A DNA stretch of 64,000 nucleotides from Brachypodium distachyon (Eukaryota; Streptophyta; Magnoliopsida; Poales; Poaceae), in the NCBI RefSeq assembly GCF_000005505.3, contig NC_016132.3, positions 35,044,914 to 35,108,913 of the forward strand. Reading direction: 5' to 3'. Positions 11,794 to 24,500 of the stretch are shown here, in pieces (within the stretch, counting starts at the first letter, position 1; every line of letters starts with the position of its first letter). The translations under genes were made by a program, and so were the position numbers. Under the pieces are notes generated by a model. That model was not told the DNA's origin, searched no databases, and was given only the letters and a program-made list of their open reading frames with translations.

Positions 11794-12741
11794 GAACATC
11801 TCCAACAGTATACCCATATTTTGGGTACCCAAAATCAATATGGGTAGAGGAGAGAGAAAATATGGGTAGCCAAATTGTGTCCAACTTTTCCGGCATCCCT
11901 AAATTTGGATACCCATACAACAAATTCAACTAGCTCCACATATCATTGGTCCACCCCTTCGTCTTCCCCCATCACACCTTTCTCTCTCGAATCCCCTGCC
12001 GCATCCCAACTCGAAGAAGCCAAGGAGGCCACGGGCATGGCAGTGGCAACGCTGGGCGGCGGAGGAGACTGACATGACGGGGGCTGTGCAGCGGGTGGCC
12101 CAAGGCTGCGATGGCGGCGCTGCCTTTAGATCTCGCGGCGGCGGGGCACCGGCGACGACAGGGGCTGGGCGGCGGTAGGTGCTGCTCGGAGGTCTTGGGG
12201 GGAGAGTCGAGGGCGGTGGTGGCGTAGGGGGAGCGTCGGGGGCGATGCTGGGGCAGCAGGTCGAGGGGGTGCCATGGCGGCGGCGGCGCTTTCCTCTTCG
12301 AGTGCGGCAGGGGCCAATAGGCCTCGGGGAAGCCACGATGGGTGCGGGGAAGCACGGTGGGGGCAGATCCGGTGGTCCGGGAGGCAAAGAGGAAGAGCGG
12401 CAGCAGTCGGCAGAGCACTACATCGGCGCAGGTTGGACGCGGCAGCCGGCAGAGATCTGGCAACAGCCGCTGCTGCTCGTCGGGGCATGGAACGGCGGCG
12501 GGGAGTTGTGCGGGGGCGAGGTGGAGCGACCGACAGCGCGGGGGCAGCGGCGGCGCGGTCGGGCCGCCGGAATAGTGTCGGCGCTGACCGGTCGGGAGGT
12601 CGGGCGGGGCTGAAACTTCCGATTTCTTGGCAGTTGGGTTCCCACGTGGATATGGGTACCTATCCATATTCTAGTAGCAGGTTTTTTATTGTCAATTTTT
12701 GGGTATTCTAGACAAATATGGGTATGATGTTGGAGATACTC
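11794..12741. mobile_element. PIF/Harbinger-type non-autonomous element (948 bp)
   Basis: The left terminus GAACATCTCCAAC matches the complement of the right terminus (GAGTATCTCCAAC), and the ends are flanked by TAA at 11791-11793 and 12742-12744. Three-base TWA duplications and CATCTCCAAC termini fit PIF/Harbinger. The second shared block, ATACCCATATTT, also appears inverted at both ends. The interior from about 11930 to 12610 is strongly GC-rich, with long open frames on both strands but no transposase motif, so I treat it as non-autonomous with filler or captured DNA. Confidence 0.8.
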
Positions 12742-12744
12742 TAA

Positions 12745-13181
12745 GCACTATGATTGTACCAAGCAAAGCAGTGTGATGGTATCGTCTCTTTGTCTTTATT
12801 ACCAACCAAACGGCCAGTTCTTGTTGGCTTCCTGGGCTGGCTTCTCCAAGAAGCTGGCCTCCCCTAGCTTTTTGGAGAAGCCGCCACCTAAATTTGATTA
12901 GACTACTAAACTATTTTGGCCTAAACTATTTTGAAAGTCTAGCTAAATTTGTGATGCAGCTTCTTCACGAAGCTAGGTGAGGGCAGCTTTTAGGAGAAAC
13001 CGGTCCTAGAAGCCGAAAAAAACGCAGCAAAAGCACTGTGATTGTACCGTGCATGCTGATGTTCATAGTTACGTACTAGTGCTTGTTGATCCCTCACTAT
13101 AACTATCTAATTCTGTTACTTGCTTCGATTTGACATCATTCTGTTCTATTTGTTGGTTGAAGAGCTAAGAGTCCTAAGTAA
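12745..13181. other. Non-coding, possible MITE remnant
   Basis: There is no gene. Around 12820-13010 short inverted segments such as GGCTTCTCCAAGAAGC and AGCTTCTTCACGAAGCT suggest a degenerate palindromic element, but I cannot define its ends. Confidence 0.3.
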
Positions 13182-14316
13182 ATGAAAACTAATCGTGTGC
13201 ACGCCATGAAAATCGCAAAGGTAGCCTTGGGTTACCACAACAGAAAGATGATGGTGAGCTCTACAATTTATTCACTTGTTGTAACCACACTATCTCTTCT
13301 GGTTTGGGAAGTCTAATTTTGATGACCTGTCTTCATTTTTCTGACCAGATCAAGTTTGAGCTCCTGGATTTCGACCCTCCTATTCACGTGCCTTCTAAAC
13401 TGTATCCTTACAGGCACATCAACTTCACCGCATGATCTAGCAAGGAGGGTTCGCGGGAAAATATTTTTTTTGCCGAGCTGCAGTTGTGTTCCAAAAGGAA
13501 GACTCCAAGTGGTTTCTCTGTCCTCTACTGTGAGCCATTGAGACTACTGGTAAAGTTTCTCGCTTATAACATTTTCGAAAATCCATCATTTACTCCATGG
13601 AAGAATGTTTGTCCCCTCTGGAAGCACCTTGCAACTTGAAAATAGTAACTTTATCTAAACCGAAAACACAGTCTTAATATGCGCTGTTAAGCCTTTTTCC
13701 ACATTACTTGTTGTCCTTCATGTCATTGCTGAATGCGGGAATATAACCACAAGACCACAACTCACAAGCTTCTTTATTTTTTCCTGTATATTATACTAGT
13801 TGTACTTTATTAGTATCTTCACCATCTCATTATTACAAATTAACCTACATTTGTCACACTTGACTGCATAATACTTGCATTCATATATACAACATCTATA
13901 ATAAAAGCTTTGTACATATATTCAATATGATTATCACTATGTTGTATATATAGTCAAAATGATTATGACTACATATTCACCGAAGTTCTTTAATTAGTTC
14001 CATATAATATGCTCTGCTTGGAATTTCTCGGTCACATGATATTCCTGTCCGTTTGGTTGCAGATGGTATCGGCGCATATGTCGTATACTCATATCGTTTT
14101 GGCCATCTTCTGAATAAGTTTTTGCTATTTGTGTTTCAATTGGACGTGAGGGTATGGACAACCCTTAGTGCGCCCCGACGGAGAGTAAGAATGTTGACTC
14201 CGATTACTGCTATGCATGTGGCCCGTACACCTTTCATCCCAAAGGTACAAAATATGTTGCCGGGCATTATACGTTTCCATATTTACGATCGTGCTTGTGG
14301 CATTGAGGTGGGTTAA
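13182..14316 (+). pseudogene. DUF3615 protein remnant
   Basis: Exon-like pieces resemble the plant DUF3615 family, a domain of unknown function common in grasses. Exon 1 (13182-13253) reads MKTNRVHAMKIAKVALGYHN and ends at a GT donor. Exon 2 starts after CAG at 13349 with IKFELLDFDPP and YRHINFTA, then meets an in-frame TGA at 13433-13435. Beyond the stop the same frame continues with IFFAELQLCSKRK, the family's FFAEL block, up to a donor near 13551. A last piece at about 14195-14290 has YCYACGPYTFHPKG, matching the usual Cys-x2-Cys and HP pattern. The stop indicates loss of function unless an unseen splice removes it. Confidence 0.6.
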
Positions 14317-15019
14317 TTAGGCTGAAAGGATTCCTACGAGATGATTTGACCAGATATACTTCATAGCATAACTGCTTATCTACATGTTTTGAAAAGTACA
14401 AAATAATCAAAATAAGAGTTAAGTATCCGCAAATACAAAATTAATTTTTATTTAGCTCTACCAATGCTAATTATATATACCTGTATTGTATACATATATC
14501 AATGCAATTCATTTATTGCGGTGTAATATTATAATATTTTTGCAATGTTTAATATCATGCTGTGATAATACAATTTATTTATTTATGGCAATAGCACTTT
14601 AATGTTGTGATCCATCCGTGATATGTACCAATGCTATTCATATTTGTTGGGACACTTTTCTCAGTATTATTTTTAGTGTGTGCTATAAGACACAATATTG
14701 TTTAATAACTTATTGGTGTCATATATAACCCGTCCAACTTAAATTATATGTTATTACAATTTCTCGTATAGTTGATGCTTTAGCCTTTTGTGCACTGCGT
14801 TTCTATCTAGCAGATCTAAGGATATATTGTTTATATGGGTCGTTTTCGTTTCTAGAGACATCTCAATGCTTACTGACCTAAAAAGACCAAATAAATATCT
14901 ATTATATATTCAAAACAAAAGGAGAATAAATCACCACGTTTCTCCACATAGGCTAAAAATATATACTCCGTCGACCTTGATCTGAATGAGCTAATTTTTA
15001 AGTGATTTAAAAGGAAGAA
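14317..15019. other. AT-rich intergenic, nothing recognised
   Basis: This is low-complexity AT-rich DNA with no gene, RNA or element ends that I can support. Confidence 0.4.
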
Positions 15020-15923
15020 CTTGTGTTGAACTGCCTGCAGTACATGTGGCGGAAGTTCCGGCTGGAACTTTCGCCCCAACCTCCGGTCGCTCTCGGTTAG
15101 CCCGGCAGGAATATGTCGAACTTTCGGTTCCTGACCGGAAGTTCCGGCCTGTGACTGCGTAGCGCATAGCGGTTCAATTTTGGGGAGCCCATATAAATAC
15201 CCCTTCGTCCCCAACAGGTCTTTTTTACCCAAGCATAAGCCAAGAACATCCATTTTCTCTTATCTTAAGAACAAGAACTTCATCTCCCTCAATCTCCCTC
15301 GCTAGTTCATTTCCCAAGCCAATACTTTGAGATTTGGAGGAGAAGATCGAGATCTAGGGTTTCACCAAGTCAAAAAGTTGATTCCCCTTGTTTGATTTGT
15401 GGATTTCGTTCTCTTGAGTTATTGGGAACCGTAGACGGAAGCGGTCCCCTTGAGCTCTCCCTTGGTGTTGAGGAGCTCGTGGATTAGATTGGGAGCCTCC
15501 AATTGAGTTGTGGAGAGAGCCCCGATCAAATTTGTAAGGGTTCGGTCTTCGCCTTCAAGGAAGCCATTAGTGGAGGTCACTTCACCTTTGTGGTGTTGTA
15601 AGAGAAGAATAGAGTGGGCCTTTGTGGCGCATCTACCTTTGTGGTAGAACACTTTTGCAAACGGAGACGCATCTATCCCAAAAGGTGGAACTCCGATCAA
15701 ATCTTCGTCTCCTGTGTGGTATCCATTCTTACCCCTTTACATTTTGCAAGCTTATTTGTTATCTTATTGTTTCGGCTATTGCATTTCATACTAGGGTGGC
15801 ATTCACTTTAGAGAACTTAGTAAGCCCTAGGATTAAGTGTTTGTATCCTTAAAAGAAAACAAAAAGGTTAAAATTTGTTAGTCGCCTATTCACCCCCCCT
15901 CTAGTCGACCATACCGATCTTTC
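15020..15923 (+). mobile_element. LTR-like retrotransposon fragment
   Basis: The segment has a retroviral-type LTR organisation on the plus strand: a promoter region with repeated GGAAGTTCCGG motifs, a TATA box in CATATAAATACCCC near 15189, and a long leader. It ends in CACCCCCCCTCTAG...TTTCA, a tail common in Ty1/copia LTRs of grasses. It starts near TGTTGAAC. The flanking 5-mers do not match, so the boundaries are approximate and the piece is probably truncated or rearranged. Confidence 0.45.
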
Positions 15924-17032
15924 ATAGAGCTCGGCGGGTCGCCGTGGGCGTGCTTCATCGTCGACTCCGCCATTCGCCACCCGCCGTGGGCGCGTCGTCT
16001 TCCTCTCCTCCGTCAGCCGCCGACCTGCCATGATGAGCTCGGTCGGACGTGGCCGCCGGTTGCCGCCACCAAAGCGTCCTTGGTACGGGGACGACACCCC
16101 ATCCTCATCCCACGGCCGGCGCCCCCTCATCGCCACCACAGCCAACGACGACAACGACACCGAGCTCCAGCACATCCTCCAAGTGTCGCTCGTCCTAGAC
16201 ACTTTTGAGCAGCGTGCTCATGCGGCCGACCGACGTCAAATGGTCGCCACGAGGCGGGCTTCCCAGGCGGAAGCTTACGCCATCGAGTGTAGCCTGGAGG
16301 CGGCGGAGGCGCGGGAGGAGTGGGAACTCCAGACCGCAATCCTGAACTCGGAGCGTCGTACTAACGCTATCGAGGAGCGGGGGAGAGCTAGCAGCGGTGA
16401 GGGAGTACTGGGCCGCCGTCGAAGCCATGCACGCAGACGACGGCGACGACGAGGACTCCGACTCCGCCGATGAGGATTCCGGTGACGACGACGGTGCTGC
16501 ATAATGCTAGCTAGCTAGTTTTAGTATTACTTTTTTTTTCTATTATTGTACGGACGTGTTTTGTAATCGATATATATGTGAAATGCTATCCTATCTTTCT
16601 TATAAATTTGTCAAATACATTTTAGAGTGTCTTGTATGTTGATCATCCAGTACAGTTGACCTCTAACGCACACAAGTCGTACAATAAAACGTAGTGAGTG
16701 CAGCAGCATAAGGACCATGACGCTTTGCCTTCAACAAGGGTGAGAGGTCTCCCCATGCACATCACTGACGCTTCTACGAGGTTAAAAGTCAGATAAGTTA
16801 CAATCTCTTATGACGCATCCTGAGTAAAAAAGTGTCAGCAGTTCTCAAGCGTCAAAGGTTTGCAACTCCGACGCTTGTTGTGTGGGCGTGTCAGATATAT
16901 TTGTTACCCCGGCCTCCCAGTTGTTGCGTTTGACATTCTTTGTAAGACGTGTCAGAGATGTGCATCTTGCTTGACGCTTTTTAGTGCGGCATCAGAAGTG
17001 AGCTTGCAGCTGTAACGGTTTCTGTAGTAGTG
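15924..17032. mobile_element. Truncated CACTA transposon (one end present)
   Basis: The right boundary TTTCTGTAGTAGTG at 17019-17032 is the complement of the classical CACTACTACAGAAA terminus of CACTA elements. The 350 bases before it repeat short GACGC / GCGTCAG-type motifs in both orientations, the usual subterminal repeat array. I find no matching left terminus. The interior holds an open frame at 16030-16473, described separately. Confidence 0.7.
16030..16473 (+). CDS. Uncharacterised helical ORF inside CACTA remnant
   Basis: This 147-codon open frame starts with MMSSVGRGRR. It contains a Glu/Ala/Arg-rich, probably helical segment (about residues 60-120) and an Arg-rich end. I do not recognise a family. 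Its position inside the CACTA remnant and its biased composition suggest transposon-carried sequence rather than a host gene. It may not be expressed. Confidence 0.3.
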   Translation: MMSSVGRGRRLPPPKRPWYGDDTPSSSHGRRPLIATTANDDNDTELQHILQVSLVLDTFEQRAHAADRRQMVATRRASQAEAYAIECSLEAAEAREEWELQTAILNSERRTNAIEERGRASSGEGVLGRRRSHARRRRRRRGLRLRR

Positions 17033-18524
17033 GTATGCACGAGAATTCAAGCAAATGTATTATGACTCGGTTTGGACAAGAGTTTCATCTCACGTGAATG
17101 CAGAGTGCTGAGTGGTTTTTGACTGCATCACCAGCACAAGTGGTCCAACTCAGCTCCTTCTAAGTTGACCGGAATTGTATTAGAATAAACGTCCTAAATA
17201 AGTTAGGGACAAAAATATTTCATGAGCCGTGGTTAAAATGATAAAAAAGACAAAATTTAAAGTTAGAAGAAAAAACATTTTTTGAAATATGATGTTCCAA
17301 GACCACCAGGGCAGCCGGTCCCTCCTCCCTTTTGCCCCTTGGGCCGGAGACTATCTAGATCTCCTTTTTTCATCTTTTCCGCACCCCTCGCTCCTTCTGG
17401 CCCATCTCATTGCCGAGCGCCCCAACCCCTCGCTCGTCTTCCTCCTCGCGTGAGCTCTGCCACCGCTGGTTGATCTCCCGTTTCATATCTCGCTCACTAC
17501 CGTTTCTCTTCTCATCACCCCAAAAATCGATTCAGCCCTTTAGCATCCCTTAATTCCCTTATCATATAACTGAGGCAAAAATTAAGGAAGGGCGGCTCTC
17601 CGCTCATGAGCTTGCCATGTTATAAATTTTACTGAACTTCTTGAACATGGGAACACTAAGGGAAATAGATACAAGATCAGTGTACACTGTGTTTTGTAAA
17701 GTAGAAACCATGGATGAAGTATTGTGGGTTAAAAAAGGAGAATATAAAGGCGGCCATTGATAATGCTCTCAACAAGTTTTTTTTTTCTCTGTCAGCGAGA
17801 ACTACTTTGACTTCCAAGAGGGAACCAATCACATCAACCGACATGATGAGGCCCAGAGTACAACTTTAAACAACCATACAAAGTAAAGTGCTATACAGAT
17901 GAGTCATATTTTTGCGAATATATACAAATATATTATTCATGGAATAGATAACATATCGTGGATAAATCAAAATATTATCATCCCTATGAATGCCTTCAGG
18001 ACATATTTCTAACAGTCCTCTAGCTGCACTGCAGTAAATCTAAAAGATTTAAAATACCCATAGCTCCGGTGTGCGCCTCATGATTAGGCTGTGGAAGAGC
18101 CTTTGTTGTCAAAGGCGCTGCAACATTTGAATTCGTATGTATTTTGCACATCTTTAAATCTTCTTGATAAATGATCGACGGAATGAGATTAAAATGTCGC
18201 AGCAAGTGTTTGGATGTCTGGTGTTTCTAGGCTCCCTGGCTTAGATAATTAATCCTTTCAATCTATTTAATGCAAATTATGTTGAAGATACTACTCTGTC
18301 CTATGCAAATTACTTGTCGTGAGCAGATTATTCAAGCATCGTCTCAAAATGGAGCTTAAATAGTACTCCCTCATGGGATGGAGTAATATATTTTAAAAAC
18401 CACAAAAAACACCACCTGAATTCCGGCGTGCCCGCCCTTTTCCCCATTCCACTCCCGGTCGCTCTCTCCCTCTCTCTCTCCTCGCGATCCGCCGAAACCC
18501 TAGGAAAACCCCAGGGAGGCCGGG
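17033..18524. other. Intergenic upstream of GCP4
   Basis: There is no supportable gene. A very short MITE relic (TACTCCCTC...GGATGGAGTA) lies near 18363-18388. The 18420-18524 part is CT-rich with CTCTCTCCCTC runs and is likely the 5' UTR of the gamma-tubulin complex gene. Confidence 0.4.
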
Positions 18525-21500
18525 ATGCTGCACGAGCTCCTCCTCGCCCTCCTCGGCTTCACCGGCGACTTCGTCCTCGACTCCTCCTCCTCCGCCCGCC
18601 GCCGCTCCTCGTCCGCCGATGCCGTGGGCGCCGGCGACGGCGATGTGGGCCCCGCCTTCCGCCTGGCCCCCGACCTCACATTCCTCCAGCCGTCGGAGAG
18701 GTATGTGATACCCGAGACCCGCCCTACAATCTGTGACCGCGCTTTGGTGTCTGTGACCTGCGAGGGTGCGGGATCTGTGGGCTGTGGCGTAGTTAGGTGG
18801 TTGAATTCGATGTGACGCGTCACTAAAAACCATGAGAAGTCAGGGGAGTTCTTTTTTCTCCTGGTTGCTTTGCTTGTATAAGCATAATTTCTGCTGTGCT
18901 TAAGTGCTTTATGACTGTTGATATCGAATTTATTTAAACCATACTTAATGTGCTTTGTTGAGCCTGCAATTTCTGTTCGGTTGAACACCTTGGTGCATGG
19001 AGGATTGACTTAGAGTTCACTGACTATGCAATTTTGTTTCTTCTGCTTTTCTCCATTTAGTATGTATGACCTATGAAATTCAAATGTTTCACCCACAATT
19101 CTTACCGAGCTCTGTAGATAATGTAACTTAGGCAAGTAGAGATGAGGATACCTCAGAAGCAAAGCATATACATGTACAAACTCATCCATTGCACAATTAG
19201 TGCTTCCACGATTCTAATCGTCCTGCACTTTTACATGACAAAGACACACAATATCGTTATACAATTGCACCTGAAAAGATCCACCTTTAATGCATACACA
19301 TTACACAGTGCTTTTACTCTACCTGTACAATAGAACACAACATATCTAAAAGGAAAGGAATATTCTATTAGATGCCTGCAAACTCTTGCAGTTTTCAGTG
19401 CCCAGAAGTACTAGTAATCAACTAATCATGTTCATGTAGGTGCATTTAGTTCTTAACATTCTCATCACACGTGCCTGGAAGGCAAAATATAGATTGAAGA
19501 CTGTATGTTCTGTCTCAAGCTCATGATTCACCAAATTCTAAATGGCTTGACCTTTTTACAGGAGTGCTATTGAAAGGCTCATTTCTCTGGGCTTCTATTA
19601 CAGAGAACTGAACCGTTTTGCGACAGAGTCTCGTGATCTGAGCTGGATTCAGCCTTCTGTAGATGTTTCTTCACCTCATGCTGATGTAACTCTGAAGGGC
19701 AAAGTGAGAAAAGGGAGTTCATACCGAAGGGCAATTGCCAATGGTATTGCTGAGATTTTGTCAGTTTATAGATCAGCTGTCCTGCAGGTTGAGCAAAACC
19801 TGTTGTCAGATCCATTGCCTATCCTGGCAACAGTAACCCATGGGCTAAATAAGGTTTGTTTTTCAACATTTTGCATTTAGAGTTTCTGTCTTGAAATTCC
19901 AGTTTCTAATTTCTGTACAACCAGATACTTATGCAATACTCGTCAACCACTACGTGAATTTTATGAGCTTTGGCACGTACATCAATGTTATATTCTGTTC
20001 GCATGCGTTATCATGTGCGATGCATTTTGGTTAGTCGTCTAATCCTATCAATTGTTGTGCAAATTTGTAGTTTGAGGTTCTTCTACCTCCACTTTATGAG
20101 CTTGTTATGGAGATCGAGCAGAAGGACATCAAGGGAGGACAGCTTCTTAACCTATTGCATAAACGATGCCATTGTGGGGTTCCAGAACTGCAAAGTTGTA
20201 TTCAGAGGTATTGCCTCAATTATTTTTATATATGTGACTGTTGAAGAAATATAACTAACATTTCCTTCCTTTCTTGTTTAAGTGAAAACCATTGTACTCC
20301 CATTTTCATTGCAACTACTTCCCTTAATTTCATATTTACTTGCATATTTTGTGTATTAATTTACTTTTTATTGATGGTAAAAATAAGAATAGGCTCCTTT
20401 GGCATGGACACCAGGTCATGTTTAACCAACTGACTTCTTGGATGGTTTATGGTATTCTTCAAGATCAGTATCACGAATTTTTCATTAGAAGGTCAGCATG
20501 ACTTGCAGAGCTTTTTCATTAAATTGTCTTGTACTTTTGTCATTGTTATTCTGTTTCTGCTTCTGATCTAATTATTGCCAGTTTGACACATATCCAGTTA
20601 CACATTTTTTTCCTGCTAAAGGAAATGGATACATTTCAATTATAGGGGCACAAACCTGAAGTGATTTGAAGTCTTGGTTATAATATGAATGTATTCTATA
20701 TATTTTTACTTTCTTTCCTAATTTCACCACCTAGATCAGCAGCATTTTTTTTGTGGTATTCTAACTCCCTCTGATCCATAATAAGTGTCGTTGATTTAGT
20801 ACAAAATTGACGAGAAGTCTAATATAGTGAAACTGATTGACACAAGAATTTGCTTGCTAGATGGGTGGGTTGGAGCTTTATTGGTGCAATTTTGAGTATC
20901 TCTATATTAAACACTACAGCGAGAGAAGTATCAATTGCGTTTCGCGTGATAGCAAGTAGTCTCGCAATTAAATTTCTTGCCTTCCTTCTCAGACAGGTTG
21001 ACAGGGATGTGGAGAATGAATCATCTCAGACAGATGTTGCTGATAAGGTTGCACAGAAATTAGCAAAAGATACATCCCTGACTAGTTGGCACTCTGGATT
21101 TCATTTATCGTTGGTATGCTTGTATTCTTTTTCTAAAGTGCATGTGTACGATTTAATAATTGTTCCCCTGGATAGTTATATCCATTATTTTTTCTGTTAC
21201 TTGACAGGACATGCTGCCTGAGTATATCCACATGCGAGTTGCAGAATCAATTCTCTTTGCTGGCAAAGCAATAAGGGTTCTTAGAAATCCTAGTCCTGGT
21301 GCTACATTGCAGGACCCCAGTGTCTTGAAAGGATCTCATAGAACCCAAAGTTCTACAGGGGGTTCTGGTGCTCCGAAAGAGCTGCCAAACTTCTCTACCA
21401 TTAGTGCAGAAGAATTGTTGCCACAGGCTGAAGCAGATAAAGTTGATGCCATGCTCAAGAACCTAAAGGTCAGTTGTTAGCTTTCTGTTGGCAGTATTTA

Positions 21501-24500
21501 ATTTATAATATCAGCATCTCATGTTGTTGCATGCATCTTTCCATGTTTTATGTATTAGAGATTTCATTTATCCTTACCCCTCCAGGAGAGCAATATTGAC
21601 ATATGTCCATGTTTTTTCTGCAGCATTCTTCTGAGTTCCATAAAAGGTTGTTTGAGTCTGCTGTTAGCTCAATACGCACAATTGCAGCAAATCATCTTTG
21701 GCAGGTACTGGATGGCTTAAAACATTATGTATTCTATCAATGTTTTATTGCATAGGAACATCACCGATTGTTTCCTTTGGTAAAAGCTAGTGGTTGTACG
21801 TGCTGATCTCAACGGTCACTTGAGGGCACTTAAAGATTATTTTCTTTTAGCAAAAGGTGATTTTTTCCAGGTAATAATGCACATCTTGATCCATGATTTT
21901 TTCACCATTCCTTCTTTTTCATGTACGTATCTCTGTGGTCACAGTAGTACAATGCAAATTTGTTCTATAATGCCCTCTTGGATTGTTTTCCGAAACTCAG
22001 AATCTTTCCTTTGAACCAGTGTTTCCTTGAGGAAAGCCGCCAATTAATGCGCTTACCACCTCGTCAGTCTACAGCGGAAGCTGATCTCATTGTTCCATTT
22101 CAGCTGGTAAGTGATATAACCTTTTTTTTTCTGCTGCGGAGGACTTATTGATGGACATTTTATTTTTTTCACTTCATTATGTGTGGTGTTTTATTTTCAT
22201 CAGCTTGCCTAGAATCCTGCCGAGTTCTGTTGTCTGCTGTTACCTCATCTTAGCAAATAGGTTTAATTTTTTGTGACCAGGATTTAGTTCATTCTTAATT
22301 GTGCAGGCTGCGCTGAAGACAATAGGCGATGAAGACAAATACTTCCACAGGGTCTCCCTAAGGTTGGTAGTTCAATTTAGCACATGCAGTAATTAATGCC
22401 GAGCCATGCGTAGTGAATTTCTGTTCTGTATATTGACAACCGGTTTATTTCTCTTTTGTAGGATGCCGCTGTTTGGCATGAAATCCAGTACCTCACAGAA
22501 AGATCTTCAGAAGCCCAATACTTCAGAGCTTTCCTCTCAAGGAAAGGCTAGCTCAGAATTGGCACTTGACGGGTGGCATAGTATTACTCTGGAATATTCT
22601 GTCGATTGGCCACTACAGCTCTTCTTTACTCCTGATGTTCTTTCTAAGTAAGTGTTGTAATTATATGTCCTCAACAAAATTATGCTCTTTTGAATTCCAT
22701 TAGATCTTTGAGTGGGGATTAATATCCTGAATCGCTACAGCAAGACTTGTTCAACTCAACCTGGAAGTCAGGAAAAAGTCTTGAGCATGTTACATCCCTG
22801 TTTTTAAAGATATGCTAATTATATCCAGGTATCGCAAAGTTTTTCAGTATCTTATCCGATTGAAGAGGACGCAAATGGAGCTGGAGAAATCCTGGACAGC
22901 TGTAATGCATCAAGATCATGTTGATTTTTCTGATTATTGCAAGGATCGGAAAAATTCCTCTGCAACACAACTGCGTCGTCTACGCACTAAACCTTTCTGG
23001 CGAGTACGGGAGCATATGGCATTCTTGATCAGAAACCTGCAGTTCTACATACAGGTACCAGATAAACTACCATTTTGCTGCATCATTTTGCCTTACTTGT
23101 TCCAGACGGTAGTCATGTGTGCATGGAAAGCTATCTGCTGTGGTGCCTTTCTCGTCATCTAATCCTAACGATGATGCTTTTTACCATTAGCACTGATCCA
23201 GAGCACGTGCATAGCGTTTGCTTAGTAGCTAGACTGCAACATGTCTGCTGACAAAGTTATTTGCAGTTAATATTACTTGAGCATATAGAAGAGAACAATT
23301 CATTTGGCTAGATATCTGCTAGGAATGTGCTTCCCTTTCCATTTTTTTTATTGACATCAATAAAAGTTTGGTTAGTTTCATAATTTCCACCTGTCCTTTC
23401 TTATTGGACCTCCCTTTGCAGGTTGATGTAATTGAGTCACAGTGGAATGTTTTACAAGCTCACGTGCAAGATTCACATGATTTTACTGAACTGGTGACCT
23501 TTCATCAAGAGTAAGCAACTAATTTCAACTTTATACTGTATGGAATTCTTTTGTTTTTTATTGATAGGAATGATCACACTTTTTATTTGATTTCTCATTT
23601 CTCACAGTTTAACTCCACGTCTTGGGTGTGGGTTCAGCAACCACATGTTAATGTTCTTCGAATAGAATGTTCCCTTAATGTCTGACTAAAATTTGGAAGA
23701 TAAAGAAACAATTACGAAACATTTCCATATACCTAGAATAGAATGTCCCCTTAAGGTCCGATTGTTTACTCAATACCAATGTTTCCTTATACTTCGCCAT
23801 TAATGGCGTTGAATTCACTATATGTTTCTGTATCCATGTTTTTGGCTCAGTTTGTGGTTAGCGAACTGTGCTGTGAAGAACTTAATTTATAAGCTGCCAT
23901 GGAAAAGTAGCGTAAAAAAAGGTGGTGTTCTGTTTGTCAAACCAGATTTTTATCTAACTGCCTAAAAAAATACACCAAACGAAAAAAAATACTACACACA
24001 CCAACATAGTTGGATGTATTTTTCCAGCTTTTCGGTTAGCCAGAACAAAATTTGAAACTCCTGTCATGCAGAATTTTCCAAAATCAGTTAGCCAAGCGGC
24101 TCACGGGATTATCATAATCAACACAGCCTTGTATGGGACATACGATATAGTACAAGATTGGCCAATATTTTCGTTGCATTTCCTTTTAGGTGATGGGAGT
24201 GGATGCGTTTGTTGTATGTTAGACCTTTGGCTATTGGCTAGGTTTAACCTTCAATTGCAATAGTATGAAGTCTTGTCCATTATCTGAAGCTTATGTATGT
24301 ATATTTTGGCCCGTTTTACAGGTTTTAGTACTTTTCCCTGTGCTCTTCTGAGTAGGCCTGGTAATGGTCTAGGATCCAAACCATTACCAACCCAAGCCAC
24401 AGCGCCAGACTTTATGGCACCAAACTAATCCAGTCCAAAAATCAAGCTTTGGGATCCAAACCAATCCAAACCACATCCCTTATCAAACCAAACCAAACCA

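Noticed and set aside
12179..12667. Long overlapping open frames on both strands
   Set aside because: They arise from GC-rich composition inside the Harbinger element, lack domains and have Arg/Gly/Pro-biased translations.
20762..20840. Half of a Stowaway-like terminus (CTCCCTCTGATCCATAATAA) in GCP4 intron 4
   Set aside because: The opposite terminus and the second TA could not be found, so no element is called.
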